NCBI RefSeq assembly: GCF_002079055.1
Contig: NC_047500.1
Location: 496,001 to 560,000 of the forward strand
From: Saccharomyces paradoxus
Taxonomy: Eukaryota > Ascomycota > Saccharomycetes > Saccharomycetales > Saccharomycetaceae
Direction: 5' to 3'
DNA length: 64,000 bases
Both the position numbers and the translations under genes were made by a program. The notes under the pieces were generated by a model. It had not been told where the DNA came from. It saw only the letters and a list, made by a program, of their open reading frames with translations, and ran no database searches. Each line of letters opens with the position of its first letter. Position 1 is the stretch's first letter. This document shows positions 31,249 to 41,176 of the stretch, piece after piece.

Positions 31249-32721
31249 ATGCAATTTCACTCAGATAAACAGCAGTTGGACAGTAAAAGTGACATAGATT
31301 TCAAGCCAAACTCACCGCGTTCCCTACAAAATAGGAATACCAAAAATTTATCTTTAGACATAGCAGCACTTCATCCATTAATGGAATTCACATTGCAAAG
31401 CCAGGATGTGCCAGGTTCAGTAAAATTCCCATCGCCGACACCTTTGAACCTATTTATGAAGCCTAAACCTACCGTGTTGGAGAAATGTCCAGCAAGAGTA
31501 AGTCCAAGGCCAACACCACCGTCGCTGTCCATGAGACGAAGCGAGGCCTCCATATACACACTTCCAACATCCTTGAAGAACCGAACTGTTTCTCCAAACG
31601 TGTATACAAGGTCATCTACGGTACCATCTATTAGTAAGCTCTCATCGTCATCACCGTTATCGTCATTTTCAGAAAAACCTCATCTGAATAGAGTCCATTC
31701 ATTATCCGTGAAAACCAAAGATTTGAAGTTGAAGGGGATTAGGGGACGTTCTCAAACTATCTCAGGATTAGAAACGTCTACTCCGATTTCTAGTACTCGT
31801 GGAGGTACTTTAGATAATAGTGATGTGAATAGGTTTTCTAGCCAAAAAAATATGCAAACAACGTTAATTTTCCCCGAAGAAGAGTCGGACCTGAATATTG
31901 ATATGGTGCACGCAGAGATCTACCAACGAACAGTTTATTTAGATGGGCCATTGCTGGTAATACCGCCTAATTTGTATCTATATTCGGAACCCAAGCTAGA
32001 AGATATATTATCTTTTGATTTAGTCATTAATGTCGCCAAAGAAATACCGAACCTGGAGTTCTTAATACCGCCGGAAATGGCACATAAAATACAATATTAT
32101 CACATTGAATGGACACACACATCCAAGATAGTCAACGACTTATCTCGATTGACACACATTATGCATACTGCTCATTTGCAAGGCAAGAAAATATTGGTAC
32201 ATTGTCAGTGTGGAGTATCAAGATCAGCGTCATTGATTGTAGCGTATATCATGCGATATTATGGCCTGAATCTAAATGATGCATACAATAAACTCAAAGG
32301 AGTCGCTAAAGATATAAGTCCAAACATGGGACTCATCTTCCAACTTATGGAATGGGGGACCATGTTGTCCAAGAACTTACCGGGTGAAGAAGGAGAGACT
32401 GTTCATATGCCTCAAGAAATTGACATTGGAAACAACGAACCTTCTTCCTCCACTACGAAGTCCTACTCTTCTGCGTCATTTAGAAGTTTTCCCATGGTAA
32501 CGAATCTATCGTCGTCGCCGAACGACAGTTCTGTCAATTCCTCGGAAGTGACGCCAAGAACACCTGCTACGTTGACTGGAGGGAGGACCACATTGGCCGC
32601 AGATCATGGGGATGACGATGAGCATCGTAAAAGGTTGTCCCAACCCACAGACTCACTGGAACCTTCTATCGACAACGAATCTATATCTACCGCCCCGGAA
32701 CAGATGATGTTTCTTCCCTAG
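31249..32721 (+). CDS. MSG5: Msg5, dual-specificity MAP kinase phosphatase
   Basis: Phosphatase that inactivates Fus3, Kss1-pathway and Slt2 MAP kinases. The ATG at 31249 gives 490 residues (489 in S. cerevisiae, YNL053W); two further open codons upstream begin with GTG and are ignored. A second in-frame Met is residue 45 (MEFTLQSQ); S. cerevisiae Msg5 is known to use both starts. The N-terminal part is basic and Ser/Pro-rich, containing MAPK docking sites in the family. The catalytic domain carries HCQCGVSRS with nucleophile Cys319. A Ser/Thr-rich tail ends at PEQMMFLP. Confidence 0.95.
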   Translation: MQFHSDKQQLDSKSDIDFKPNSPRSLQNRNTKNLSLDIAALHPLMEFTLQSQDVPGSVKFPSPTPLNLFMKPKPTVLEKCPARVSPRPTPPSLSMRRSEASIYTLPTSLKNRTVSPNVYTRSSTVPSISKLSSSSPLSSFSEKPHLNRVHSLSVKTKDLKLKGIRGRSQTISGLETSTPISSTRGGTLDNSDVNRFSSQKNMQTTLIFPEEESDLNIDMVHAEIYQRTVYLDGPLLVIPPNLYLYSEPKLEDILSFDLVINVAKEIPNLEFLIPPEMAHKIQYYHIEWTHTSKIVNDLSRLTHIMHTAHLQGKKILVHCQCGVSRSASLIVAYIMRYYGLNLNDAYNKLKGVAKDISPNMGLIFQLMEWGTMLSKNLPGEEGETVHMPQEIDIGNNEPSSSTTKSYSSASFRSFPMVTNLSSSPNDSSVNSSEVTPRTPATLTGGRTTLAADHGDDDEHRKRLSQPTDSLEPSIDNESISTAPEQMMFLP

Positions 32722-33031
32722 GGTTAGCGCTCACCACGGAATCCTTATGACTATCAGATCTGCAGGCAGACCGCCTCCCCACGCTTCTAAATAACATATA
32801 GTTAGCACATCTTTCTACATAGCAATTATTCATCATTGTAACTCTCACATTGCAAAAATCGTCCAATAGACGTTTTCCTCGTTTGTGATTGGCCCTGCGT
32901 TTTGCGCCGATACAAGCGGCGGCGAAAAGTTAAAAGGAACAATCAATTAAATAAGACCACCAATTCTCATGTTCTATCTTCTTTTTGCAAGCAGCGCAGC
33001 AAATACAAGATCAACTAAGAACACATCTACA
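32722..33031. other. COX5A promoter and MSG5 3' region
   Basis: A 310-nt gap. TGATTGGC at 32886-32893 is one base from the Hap2/3/4/5 consensus TNATTGGT, which fits the respiratory induction of COX5A. An in-frame ATG lies at 32969, 21 codons before the chosen COX5A start. Confidence 0.45.
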
Positions 33032-33493
33032 ATGTTGCGTAACACTTTTACCAAAGCTGGCGGCCTATCACGTATCACATCCGTAAGATTCGCTCAAACA
33101 CATGCCCTTTCCAATGCTGCCGTAATGGATCTGCAATCCAGATGGGAGAACATGCCCTCCACTGAACAGCAGGATATCGTCGGTAAGTTGAGTGAACGTC
33201 AGAAATTACCATGGGCACAACTTACCGAGCCTGAAAAGCAAGCTGTGTGGTACATCTCCTACGGGGAATGGGGGCCAAGAAAACCTGTGTTGAATAAGGG
33301 TGATTCCAGTTTTATTGCCAAAGGTGTTGCTGCCGGCCTACTATTATCAGTGGGTCTTTTTGCTACCGTCAGGATGGTTGGTGGTGAAGACACAAAGACC
33401 ATGAATAAGGAGTGGCAGTTAAAGAGTGACGAATATTTGAAGTCCAAGAATGCTAATCCTTGGGGTGGTTACTCCCAGGTCCAATCTAAATGA
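33032..33493 (+). CDS. COX5A: Cox5a, subunit Va of cytochrome c oxidase
   Basis: Nuclear-encoded subunit (COX4 family) of the inner-membrane cytochrome c oxidase, the aerobic isoform. The ATG at 33032 gives 153 residues, the length of S. cerevisiae Cox5a (YNL052W). It has a cleavable presequence of about 20 residues (MLRNTFTKAGGLSRIT), then the mature protein starting near AQTHALS, with one membrane span around residues 88-110 (IAKGVAAGLLLSVGLFATV). An upstream in-frame ATG at 32969 would lengthen the N-terminus by 21 residues, but the presequence at the downstream Met argues against it. Confidence 0.96.
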   Translation: MLRNTFTKAGGLSRITSVRFAQTHALSNAAVMDLQSRWENMPSTEQQDIVGKLSERQKLPWAQLTEPEKQAVWYISYGEWGPRKPVLNKGDSSFIAKGVAAGLLLSVGLFATVRMVGGEDTKTMNKEWQLKSDEYLKSKNANPWGGYSQVQSK

Positions 33494-34003
33494 ACAGACC
33501 AGAAATTTTGAAAGAAAATTAATAGGGACTAACAATTGTTATGGTTTTTTCAGCTAGTCTGTGACCTTTACGAAAGTGAGTGTCTTATTACATTAGTGTA
33601 TCCATGGGTCGCCCGCCCAATGCAATACAAACATATCAAACATAAAATTGGCAGATTGCCACCCTCACATTTTTTTTTATTTATTTACTCAAGTTTATTA
33701 ATCTTTTGTTAGACGTATAATTTTATATCATTATTCTTATTATTCATATATTTAAAAGAACCCTTCTAAAAGGAAATAAGCCAGAACTGGATGAGGGAAT
33801 CTTTTGTCCATGTGGCTTGCCTTGTTAGCAACTTGCATTGTTCTACGTTGCCCTTCTAAACACGTATTTCTTAAAACTTCACGATTTGGTTGAATGCTAT
33901 ATGTAAAAGGAAAAAAAAAAATTAAACTAAACTAGATATTGAAGATAAAAATTAAATGGCAAAAACAAAGAAAAGCGCTAAGGATAGTTGTATACAGAAT
34001 AAT
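33494..34003. other. COX5A-COG5 intergenic region
   Basis: A 510-nt AT-rich gap with COX5A 3' signals and the COG5 promoter, including a T9 run near 33669 and an A run near 33910. No other gene is present. Confidence 0.45.
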
Positions 34004-35215
34004 ATGGTAACAGCGCCAATGCCAAACGATTTGGAAGACTTTGAGTCCCTGCTGGAACCTGATTTTGATGCTAAACAATTCGGTAATGATTTACTGAAAG
34101 CTACCAATAACAATGACACAACTACTTTGGACTTAAACACGCCTCTTAAAAAGCTAAATTATGATCTCCACGAGATTGACTCTAGGATAGATCAACTGAT
34201 AAACACCAATCCTTTGGAGATAATAGAGTTAATTTATAAAAATGAAAATGCCAATTCCACCATAGTTGGTGAGTTAAAACCGAGTTTAGAATATTTGAAC
34301 ATATCGTACGATAGACTAAAGACGCAAGTTCTAGATCCTTATGAAAGAGCGAGGAAAGTACAAGTTGCACTAAGCAAGGTTTATCAAACGTCTCTTCTTT
34401 TACGCGGGGCTTTGCTTTATATCCATTTGTCAGACAAATTAAACACAATGTCCAAAACAGCCCAATTAAACACATCAATAGCAGTCAATTTAGCCTCGTT
34501 ACACTACCAACTCGAAATTACGCTAGATGAAAATAAAAATCTAAAATCCCTGCAGAAAATTAAACAACTGGATCAGGACATTGTTTCTCCCAAAAAAAGA
34601 GAGCTAATAACATTTTTGTCTTTGCAAATGTCCAAAGAGTGCTTGAACTCTATTAAAATCAAATCAAACAAAGAAACAATATCTCAGTTAGCCTATTCTC
34701 TCTACTTACTTTCACCACAAGAATTCGAGTCTACAGTAACCAAGATTATACTATCTAACGTCACAATAAGCTCACAAATTTTATCGAAAACTCTAAATTC
34801 TATCAGAATGTTTCCTGAAGCGTTCAATGAAGTTGTCGAAAAAGGTTATAACATCTACTTTTTAGAAACATTACTGCGAAACATAAAAACCGATAATATC
34901 ACGACTTCCTCAAAATCTGTTGTTGCTAATAAATCACACCTTGGCAATCTTTTGTCAGAATATAATTCAATGAAGAGCAAAGCAGGTCCTGGTACACCAA
35001 GAGATCTGTTTTGGAACAAAGTTTCATTCACCTTTAAAAAGGACTTTGAAATATCTGTTAACAGAGGAGGCCCCGTGGGCAAGTCGCTGCTAAAAAACAA
35101 AGATTTTATTATTGACACTATAAAGCAAAATATGAAAAAATCTTCTGATAATAGCGATTACCAAAGCTACTTGGATATAATGCTAAACTCGGTGTCTATT
35201 TCTCCGAATAAATGA
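34004..35215 (+). CDS. COG5: Cog5, subunit of the conserved oligomeric Golgi complex
   Basis: Lobe B subunit of the COG tethering complex, needed for retrograde intra-Golgi traffic. From the ATG at 34004 (MVTAPMPNDLEDFESLL) the protein has 403 residues, the length of S. cerevisiae Cog5 (YNL051W). An in-frame ATG at 33956 would add 16 Lys-rich residues; the length match favours the downstream start, but the sequence cannot exclude the other. The protein is largely alpha-helical without catalytic motifs. COG6 lies 15 kb downstream in the same window. Confidence 0.9.
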   Translation: MVTAPMPNDLEDFESLLEPDFDAKQFGNDLLKATNNNDTTTLDLNTPLKKLNYDLHEIDSRIDQLINTNPLEIIELIYKNENANSTIVGELKPSLEYLNISYDRLKTQVLDPYERARKVQVALSKVYQTSLLLRGALLYIHLSDKLNTMSKTAQLNTSIAVNLASLHYQLEITLDENKNLKSLQKIKQLDQDIVSPKKRELITFLSLQMSKECLNSIKIKSNKETISQLAYSLYLLSPQEFESTVTKIILSNVTISSQILSKTLNSIRMFPEAFNEVVEKGYNIYFLETLLRNIKTDNITTSSKSVVANKSHLGNLLSEYNSMKSKAGPGTPRDLFWNKVSFTFKKDFEISVNRGGPVGKSLLKNKDFIIDTIKQNMKKSSDNSDYQSYLDIMLNSVSISPNK

Positions 35216-35291
35216 GATGCCTTTACTTAAAATGAAGGATGTTCATGAAATAGGATGAATCTAAAGTAATATGTCTATAACATGTGTGTAC

Positions 35292-35292
<1 letters not shown>

Positions 35293-35324
<32 letters not shown>
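35293..35324. repeat. (TA)16 microsatellite
   Basis: An uninterrupted TA dinucleotide run of 32 nt between the convergent ends of COG5 and YNL050C. It probably also acts as a bidirectional TATATA-type efficiency element for poly(A) site choice. Confidence 0.9.
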
Positions 35325-35326
<2 letters not shown>

Positions 35327-35331
35327 TATGG

Positions 35332-36236
35332 TCATTCCGTCCTAAACTTAGGGGTACTGCCAGCATTTGCTAGTGGGTTCAAAGCTATTTTTTTCTTGTT
35401 TTTCTTTCCACCACGCTTATGAAACTTTTTCTTCAACATTTTCTTTATCTCACGAGCTTTGGCATCACGCTCCTTGGTTCTTTCAAGTGCCATTTTTTTG
35501 GCTGCACGTTGCTTTTGACCAGGTCTCCTTTTTCTAATTTTCAATTCCTTTTGCTGTTGTGACTCGATTTTCGCATTGTGCTCATGCAGATCCATTATTC
35601 GGCCCTGGCAATATGGCCATTTATCATGGACACGTTGATCATCCTCCAGAATTTTTGAACTTTCTTGTACTACCATATCATAATCGACAGAGCTCTGTAG
35701 GAATTGCAGCTTTTGTTCTGTAGAATAGTTTGCAAAGTAATAATCTTCGGGCCTTTTTTGGTCGATTATTTCTTCCTCAGGTTCCTTCAATGAAATTTTC
35801 ATCAAATTTACTTCAGTCTGCGCCGCATTCTTTTCTCCATTTGATGTACCTTGGTCTTCTTGAGCTGGACCATTTGATGCTTCAACAACACCAAACGAGA
35901 ACAGTGGAAATTCAAATTCATCTTGTTTTTCTTCTTTTTGTTCCTGTGCGCTGTTATCACTTGCTTTAAGATCTAACGATGAGTCGGTTCTCTCAACTTC
36001 AACAAATTCAAATTCTGTTGGCGGTACTAATACCTCTACAGTTTCACTATTATTGCTACCACTATTATCGTAATTATTATCTTCTCCTAATTCCTCTCCT
36101 TCATTATAAAGATCTTTTCTCGATACTCTGCAGAAATAATTAAAATATTCAACGATTCGTTAAAATGTTAGTAAAAAGATGAATATGGAAGAAAACTTAT
36201 ATCTCATGTCAATGCATACATTTTAAGTTCAGACAT
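35332..36236 (-). CDS. YNL050C: YNL050C, spliced protein of unknown function
   Basis: Exon 1 is 36236-36220 (17 nt, MSELK plus two bases) and exon 2 is 36127-35332; together they encode 270 residues, the length of S. cerevisiae YNL050C. The join gives MSELKIVSRKDLYNEGEE. An acidic N-terminal half (FEFVEVERTD, QKEEKQDEFEF) is followed by a conserved region (PEDYYFANYSTEQKLQFLQ) and a very basic C-terminus (KKKFHKRGGKKNKKK). I recognise no characterised domain; the basic tail suggests nuclear or nucleic-acid contact, which is only inference. Confidence 0.9.
36128..36219 (-). other. YNL050C intron
   Basis: A 92-nt intron. The donor is GTATGC (36219-36214), with C at position 6 rather than the usual T. 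The branch site TACTAAC is perfect (minus strand, within about 36165-36172), and the acceptor CAG ends at 36128. The reading frame joins correctly and gives the expected protein length. Confidence 0.85.
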
Positions 36237-36550
36237 TCTTTATGATGAATTTCAATGTGTTCTTTTTCATCAAAGGAGATTTTTCCATTTACTGTTTAAG
36301 TGAATCTAGTCGTTTTTGAAACTTAAATTTTTTCTTTTTTCGTATTGATCCGATGACTTGAAAATGTTTATTTTTTTTATATAGGAAAAGAACAATAGTA
36401 TTTCTATAGTACATAAACTCTCAGACACAAAGGGCAAAGGTCCCTCATGATTTATTTTCATTTTTATCTGTATTGTATATTGATACCTACAGATGAGGAT
36501 CAGGTAATATACACGTTCTGCGATTAAAGAGGATGAAGAAAGACGGATTG
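36237..36550. other. YNL050C promoter / SFB2 3' region
   Basis: A 314-nt AT-rich gap between two minus-strand genes. No feature beyond T-rich tracts is recognised. Confidence 0.4.
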
Positions 36551-39187
36551 TTATCTGTTGATTGCGGTTTTCATACTTTGCAAATATTCTCTATAACTAG
36601 CACAATTCAAAACTTTGTCTTCAACAAGAGTGCTTAATGCCCATAATCTTAAAGAAGCCATATCTCTTTCTGAGTTTAGGTTAGCAGGTTCGTTAATAGA
36701 TGGCCCTCTTATTATGTACAACGATTGAAAGGTAATTGTATCATTGTTTTCTCTAATGTTACTGATTATATTCCTTAATCTTTCGTTGAAAGGCGAATTG
36801 TTCAAAGGAGGCAATTCACTTTTCCCAACAGGAATGTTGGAAATGGTGTCAGTGTTGAATACATCTATTAGTAGCTCAGGAACTGCATCTCCGCCAACCC
36901 ATAGAAATAATTCTGCGGAATTGTCAATCAGATATAGGCCGTATCTTTCAAAAAGAGATATAGTAGCGTTGATAGGTTCAGGCAAAACTGTTTTTCCTTC
37001 GAAGTCAGGTAAGCCAACTTCGTCAGGCATGTCGTGTAGGGAGTAAACTGTTGGATAAATGCTCTTTATCAAATAATGAAGAGGCTCCGTTTCCAATTTA
37101 TTCAATGCACTTGCACGATAATCGCTCGGAACAACGCCCGGTCTAAGGGCTATATGTTTACTCAACGCATTCATTAATAGGGGTAACATTCTCAGATTTG
37201 CACATAGGTTAAGTGAGGCTACTGAATTTATATTGGACATTGAGATTTCTTTTTTGTAGGCACTTAGAATATCTTCTAGTGATTTCGTAATAAAATCCCT
37301 TGCAGAGTACATGCTTGAATTCAAAGCCTTGGTCACTGCGTTTTGTGTGATAAAATCAGCAATGGCTAGCTGGTCTGCAGATGCAAACACTTCTCTTGCG
37401 GATTCGGTCGTTGGTAGGGCTAACGTCATGACCCTAATTCTACGCTCACCTGTGTTCAAAGTCAACAGTGTTGACACTTGCAAGTAGCAATATTCTGCCA
37501 TTAATGAATCTTCGATCGATATTCCGAAAAGATAAGACTGATCTCTAGGCATTGTGGAAAAAGCGCATAAATCAGAAGATCTGTTAAAAAAATGGCCAAA
37601 AAATGATGTGGCCCTCAAGCCAGTAGAACCACGAACTCTCATGACGGCTTCCATTGAAATATCCATGGTTAAATGTCTTGATAATTCTCTAGTAAACTTG
37701 GTTACATCGTTCAAACTGGTAGCATTAAAACCAGGGTAAAAATGTGTTTGACCACCAGAAAAACGGCCCAAGTGAGATAGCGATGCAACGTCCATGTAAT
37801 CCTCTGATGCCAGAAACATGTCCACTGTTATTTGCAATTTGCTACACTCGATTGTAAACGTTTTATAAAAGGAATCCTTACACGATAGTAGCTGAGAGCT
37901 TTCCTTTGGTGTGTTTAATACACCCTGTTCACTTCTTTTTTTCAACTTTCCGACGCCAGTATTTGGTAGAGTTGATGAAATAACTTCGACCTTGCCTCCG
38001 GTACTTTTTATCAGGTTTGAGGCAGCTTTTAGGGCAGGTCCAAGTGCAAACTTGCTACTGTGTGTATCTTGGAAGATTTCAGGTATTTTTTTCAGCAATT
38101 TTTCCAGATTTTTTTTACTATATTTTAGTGGAACTACTAATTCATCGCTCGGCATTGGTAAAAATGGTTCGTCCAAATCGCCAATATCAAACATTTGAAT
38201 TGTTTCTGAAGTATCATCTTCTTCGTCCTCCTCCTCCTCTTCTTCATCTTCATCCGCTTCATCCAATTCTTCAGAATCATTATCCGATTCTTCATAATCA
38301 TCATCCAAAGGAACGTAGAAATAATGAAGATTATGGTCAACACATATAATAGAAATTCTAGTCCTTCCATCGTGGTTTGGTAAAAATTCTATGTTTTCTA
38401 AAATCGTTCTGGCAGAAGTGGCCAGTAAACCATTTTTAACAGCATTTTGAGAAACATCCAAAATGAATACATAAACAGATGGTGGAGGTTCCCTAACAGA
38501 ATACTCTACAGGTGCCAAGTAATCAATTATAGAATTTTTAATTTCATTTCTTTCGTATCTGTTGATCGGAGCGCCTTGTAAGTTTTGATCGAACCCAAAT
38601 GGGACGTCATTTTTGAAACGGCATATATTACATTGCCATTTTCTCCCTTGGTTGATGAAGACGACAAAAGGGTTCATATATGAACGACAACGGCGACAAC
38701 GGACAATTACCCCATCAGTATTTAATGGCACTTGGTTTTCGGAATCTTGCAAATGCAAATATGGCCTAATGACAATGGCGAACGGTAGCTTCGTTTTCTT
38801 CAGTAGGGAACTTGTTTTTGGCACTGCGTTCAAAGTAGATCTGACGTACTGGTATGGAATGTTTGATGATTCGGACGGAGTCACGATATTATCTTGGGAA
38901 ATGGTGATTGGAGGAGGCGGTAAAGATAGATCACGAATCGGAGGAGGTAATTCCGTAAACAAATCCACAGGGTATAGTTGGTTGACCACTTTCCCTGTGC
39001 CAGGAAATTGTTGGTTTTGAGCTAGTTGTGTTAACGAGTAGGAATTGTTGTTCAATTGTAAGTCGCCCATTGCATATGCTGTCTGATCGATCTGTTGTTG
39101 AGACTGCTGTTGCTCTGCAACTATTGGCACACTCGCAGTGTATGACACCTGGGCTTGAGGGTATACCCTCTTCTTATGATGAGACAT
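36551..39187 (-). CDS. SFB2: Sfb2, Sec24-family COPII cargo adaptor
   Basis: COPII coat component that pairs with Sec23 and selects ER export cargo; a Sec24 paralog. It has 878 residues against 876 in S. cerevisiae (YNL049C). A Gln-rich N-terminus is followed by the zinc-finger segment with CRRC and CNIC pairs (about residues 162-186), the trunk domain opening PPSVYVFILDVSQNAV, an acidic loop (about 290-330) inserted in the trunk, the beta-sandwich and helical domains, and the C-terminal gelsolin-like domain (YLIDNSAELFLWVGGDA). The protein is intact. Confidence 0.95.
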   Translation of the reverse strand: MSHHKKRVYPQAQVSYTASVPIVAEQQQSQQQIDQTAYAMGDLQLNNNSYSLTQLAQNQQFPGTGKVVNQLYPVDLFTELPPPIRDLSLPPPPITISQDNIVTPSESSNIPYQYVRSTLNAVPKTSSLLKKTKLPFAIVIRPYLHLQDSENQVPLNTDGVIVRCRRCRSYMNPFVVFINQGRKWQCNICRFKNDVPFGFDQNLQGAPINRYERNEIKNSIIDYLAPVEYSVREPPPSVYVFILDVSQNAVKNGLLATSARTILENIEFLPNHDGRTRISIICVDHNLHYFYVPLDDDYEESDNDSEELDEADEDEEEEEEDEEDDTSETIQMFDIGDLDEPFLPMPSDELVVPLKYSKKNLEKLLKKIPEIFQDTHSSKFALGPALKAASNLIKSTGGKVEVISSTLPNTGVGKLKKRSEQGVLNTPKESSQLLSCKDSFYKTFTIECSKLQITVDMFLASEDYMDVASLSHLGRFSGGQTHFYPGFNATSLNDVTKFTRELSRHLTMDISMEAVMRVRGSTGLRATSFFGHFFNRSSDLCAFSTMPRDQSYLFGISIEDSLMAEYCYLQVSTLLTLNTGERRIRVMTLALPTTESAREVFASADQLAIADFITQNAVTKALNSSMYSARDFITKSLEDILSAYKKEISMSNINSVASLNLCANLRMLPLLMNALSKHIALRPGVVPSDYRASALNKLETEPLHYLIKSIYPTVYSLHDMPDEVGLPDFEGKTVLPEPINATISLFERYGLYLIDNSAELFLWVGGDAVPELLIDVFNTDTISNIPVGKSELPPLNNSPFNERLRNIISNIRENNDTITFQSLYIIRGPSINEPANLNSERDMASLRLWALSTLVEDKVLNCASYREYLQSMKTAINR

Positions 39188-39438
39188 GATTCACTGGAGC
39201 TGTCTATCATTAATGGGAGGAGATTCATTAACGAAAAGCACACTGGTAATAATGGAGAGTTCGTCGAAGACCCTTTTAACTGACGTATCCTTCATCATTG
39301 TCATCGCTACATCTTTGTCCTTCGGGTAAGATGAACGAAAAGTGAAAAATTCAATAAATAAGAATGAGCTGTAATGAAGTGGAAGTGAATGTGTTGATAT
39401 CTAAGTGTAACCACGTGTTCAGGTGATTGCGGGTGAAA

Positions 39439-41085
39439 ATGGACGGTATTTGGACAGATTACAATTTCAAAGAGATCAAGTCCCATTTTGGATTCAAAAA
39501 ATATGCCGTATCATGCTTGGTAATCGTGTATGGACTAATTAAGGTATTCACGTGGATCTTCCGCCAATGGGTGTATTCTAATTTAAATAATTTCTCCAAC
39601 AAATCCTCGCTACTGAAGAGAGCTACTGCCTCATGTGGTGAGAAGAATGTCAAACTCTTTGGTTTTTTTCATCCGTATTGTAATGCTGGTGGTGGTGGGG
39701 AAAAAGTACTATGGAAAGCCGTAGATATTACTTTGAGGAAAGACGCTAAGAACGTCATTGTCATTTATTCAGGGGATTTTGTAAATGGAGAAAATGTTAC
39801 TCCAGAGAATATTCTTAATAATGTGAAAGTCAAGTTCGATTACGATTTGGATTCGGATAGAATATTTTTCATTTCATTAAAATTGAGATACCTAGTCGAT
39901 TCTTCGACATGGAAGCATTTCACTTTGATTGGACAGGCCATTGGATCAATGATGCTGGCATTCGAATCCATTATTAAATGTCCACCCGATATATGGATCG
40001 ATACAATGGGGTACCCTTTTAGCTATCCCATTGTAGCTAGGTTTTTGAAAAGGATTCCCATCGTCACATATACACATTATCCGATAATGTCAAAGGACAT
40101 GTTAAATAAGCTGTTTAAAATGCCCAAGAAGGGTATTAAGGTCTACGGCAAAATATTATACTGGAAAATTTTTATGTTAATTTATCAATCCATTGGTTCT
40201 AAAATTGATATTGTAATCACGAATTCGACATGGACAAACGACCATATAAAGCAAATTTGGCAATCCAATACATGTAAAATCATTTATCCTCCATGCTCCA
40301 CTGAGAAGCTAGTAGATTGGAAGCAAAAATTTGGTACTGCTAGGGGCGAAAGGTTGAATCAGGCAATTGTATTGGCGCAATTTCGTCCTGAGAAACGTCA
40401 TAAGTTAATCATTGAGTCCTACGCAACCTTTCTAAAAAATTTACCGGATTCTGTATCGCCAATTAAATTGATAATGGCGGGGTCAACTAGATCCAAGCAA
40501 GATGAAGATTATGTCAAAAGTTTACAAGACTGGTCAGAAAACGATTTGAAAATTCCTAAAAATTTGATATCATTCGAGAAAAACCTACCCTTCGATAAGA
40601 TTGAAATATTACTAAACAAATCTACTTTCGGTATTAATGCCATGTGGAATGAGCACTTTGGAATTGCAGTTGTGGAATATATGGCTTCTGGTTTGATCCC
40701 CATAGTCCACGCTTCGGCTGGCCCATTGTTAGATATAGTCATTCCATGGGACTCCAACGGGGATATCAGAAAAGTTCAGTCACAATGGGAATTGCAGAAG
40801 AAATATTTTGCTACTCTCGAAGATGACGGTGAAACTACCGGTTTTTTCTTCAAAGAGCCAAGTGATCCTGATTATAACACAGGCAAGGATTCTCTAAGAT
40901 ACCCCAATTTGTCTGAACTATTTTTGCAAATGATGAAATTGGATTATGACTGTCTAAAGGTGATGAGCGCAAGAAACCAACGGTATGCATTGTATAAATT
41001 CTCCGATTTGAAGTTTGATAAAGATTGGGAAGATTTTGTACTGAATCCGATTTGCATATTATTAGAAGAGGAAGAGAGAGGCTGA
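39439..41085 (+). CDS. ALG11: Alg11, alpha-1,2-mannosyltransferase
   Basis: GT4-family enzyme on the cytosolic face of the ER that adds the fourth and fifth mannoses of the dolichol-linked oligosaccharide. The ATG at 39439 gives 548 residues, equal to S. cerevisiae Alg11 (YNL048W); four more open codons upstream start with TTG. An N-terminal membrane anchor lies at about residues 20-45. The donor-side loop [13 protein letters not shown] and the GT4 E-x7-E region ([15 protein letters not shown]) are both present. Multiple differences from S. cerevisiae Alg11 near the N-terminus support a sister species. Confidence 0.95.
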   Translation: MDGIWTDYNFKEIKSHFGFKKYAVSCLVIVYGLIKVFTWIFRQWVYSNLNNFSNKSSLLKRATASCGEKNVKLFGFFHPYCNAGGGGEKVLWKAVDITLRKDAKNVIVIYSGDFVNGENVTPENILNNVKVKFDYDLDSDRIFFISLKLRYLVDSSTWKHFTLIGQAIGSMMLAFESIIKCPPDIWIDTMGYPFSYPIVARFLKRIPIVTYTHYPIMSKDMLNKLFKMPKKGIKVYGKILYWKIFMLIYQSIGSKIDIVITNSTWTNDHIKQIWQSNTCKIIYPPCSTEKLVDWKQKFGTARGERLNQAIVLAQFRPEKRHKLIIESYATFLKNLPDSVSPIKLIMAGSTRSKQDEDYVKSLQDWSENDLKIPKNLISFEKNLPFDKIEILLNKSTFGINAMWNEHFGIAVVEYMASGLIPIVHASAGPLLDIVIPWDSNGDIRKVQSQWELQKKYFATLEDDGETTGFFFKEPSDPDYNTGKDSLRYPNLSELFLQMMKLDYDCLKVMSARNQRYALYKFSDLKFDKDWEDFVLNPICILLEEEERG

Positions 41086-41176
41086 TATTTCGTGAAAATA
41101 AGAGCCTCGATTATAAGAAAACCTATACATAATATTACATACAAACTAGGGCATTAATATAGAATTGATTAACATG

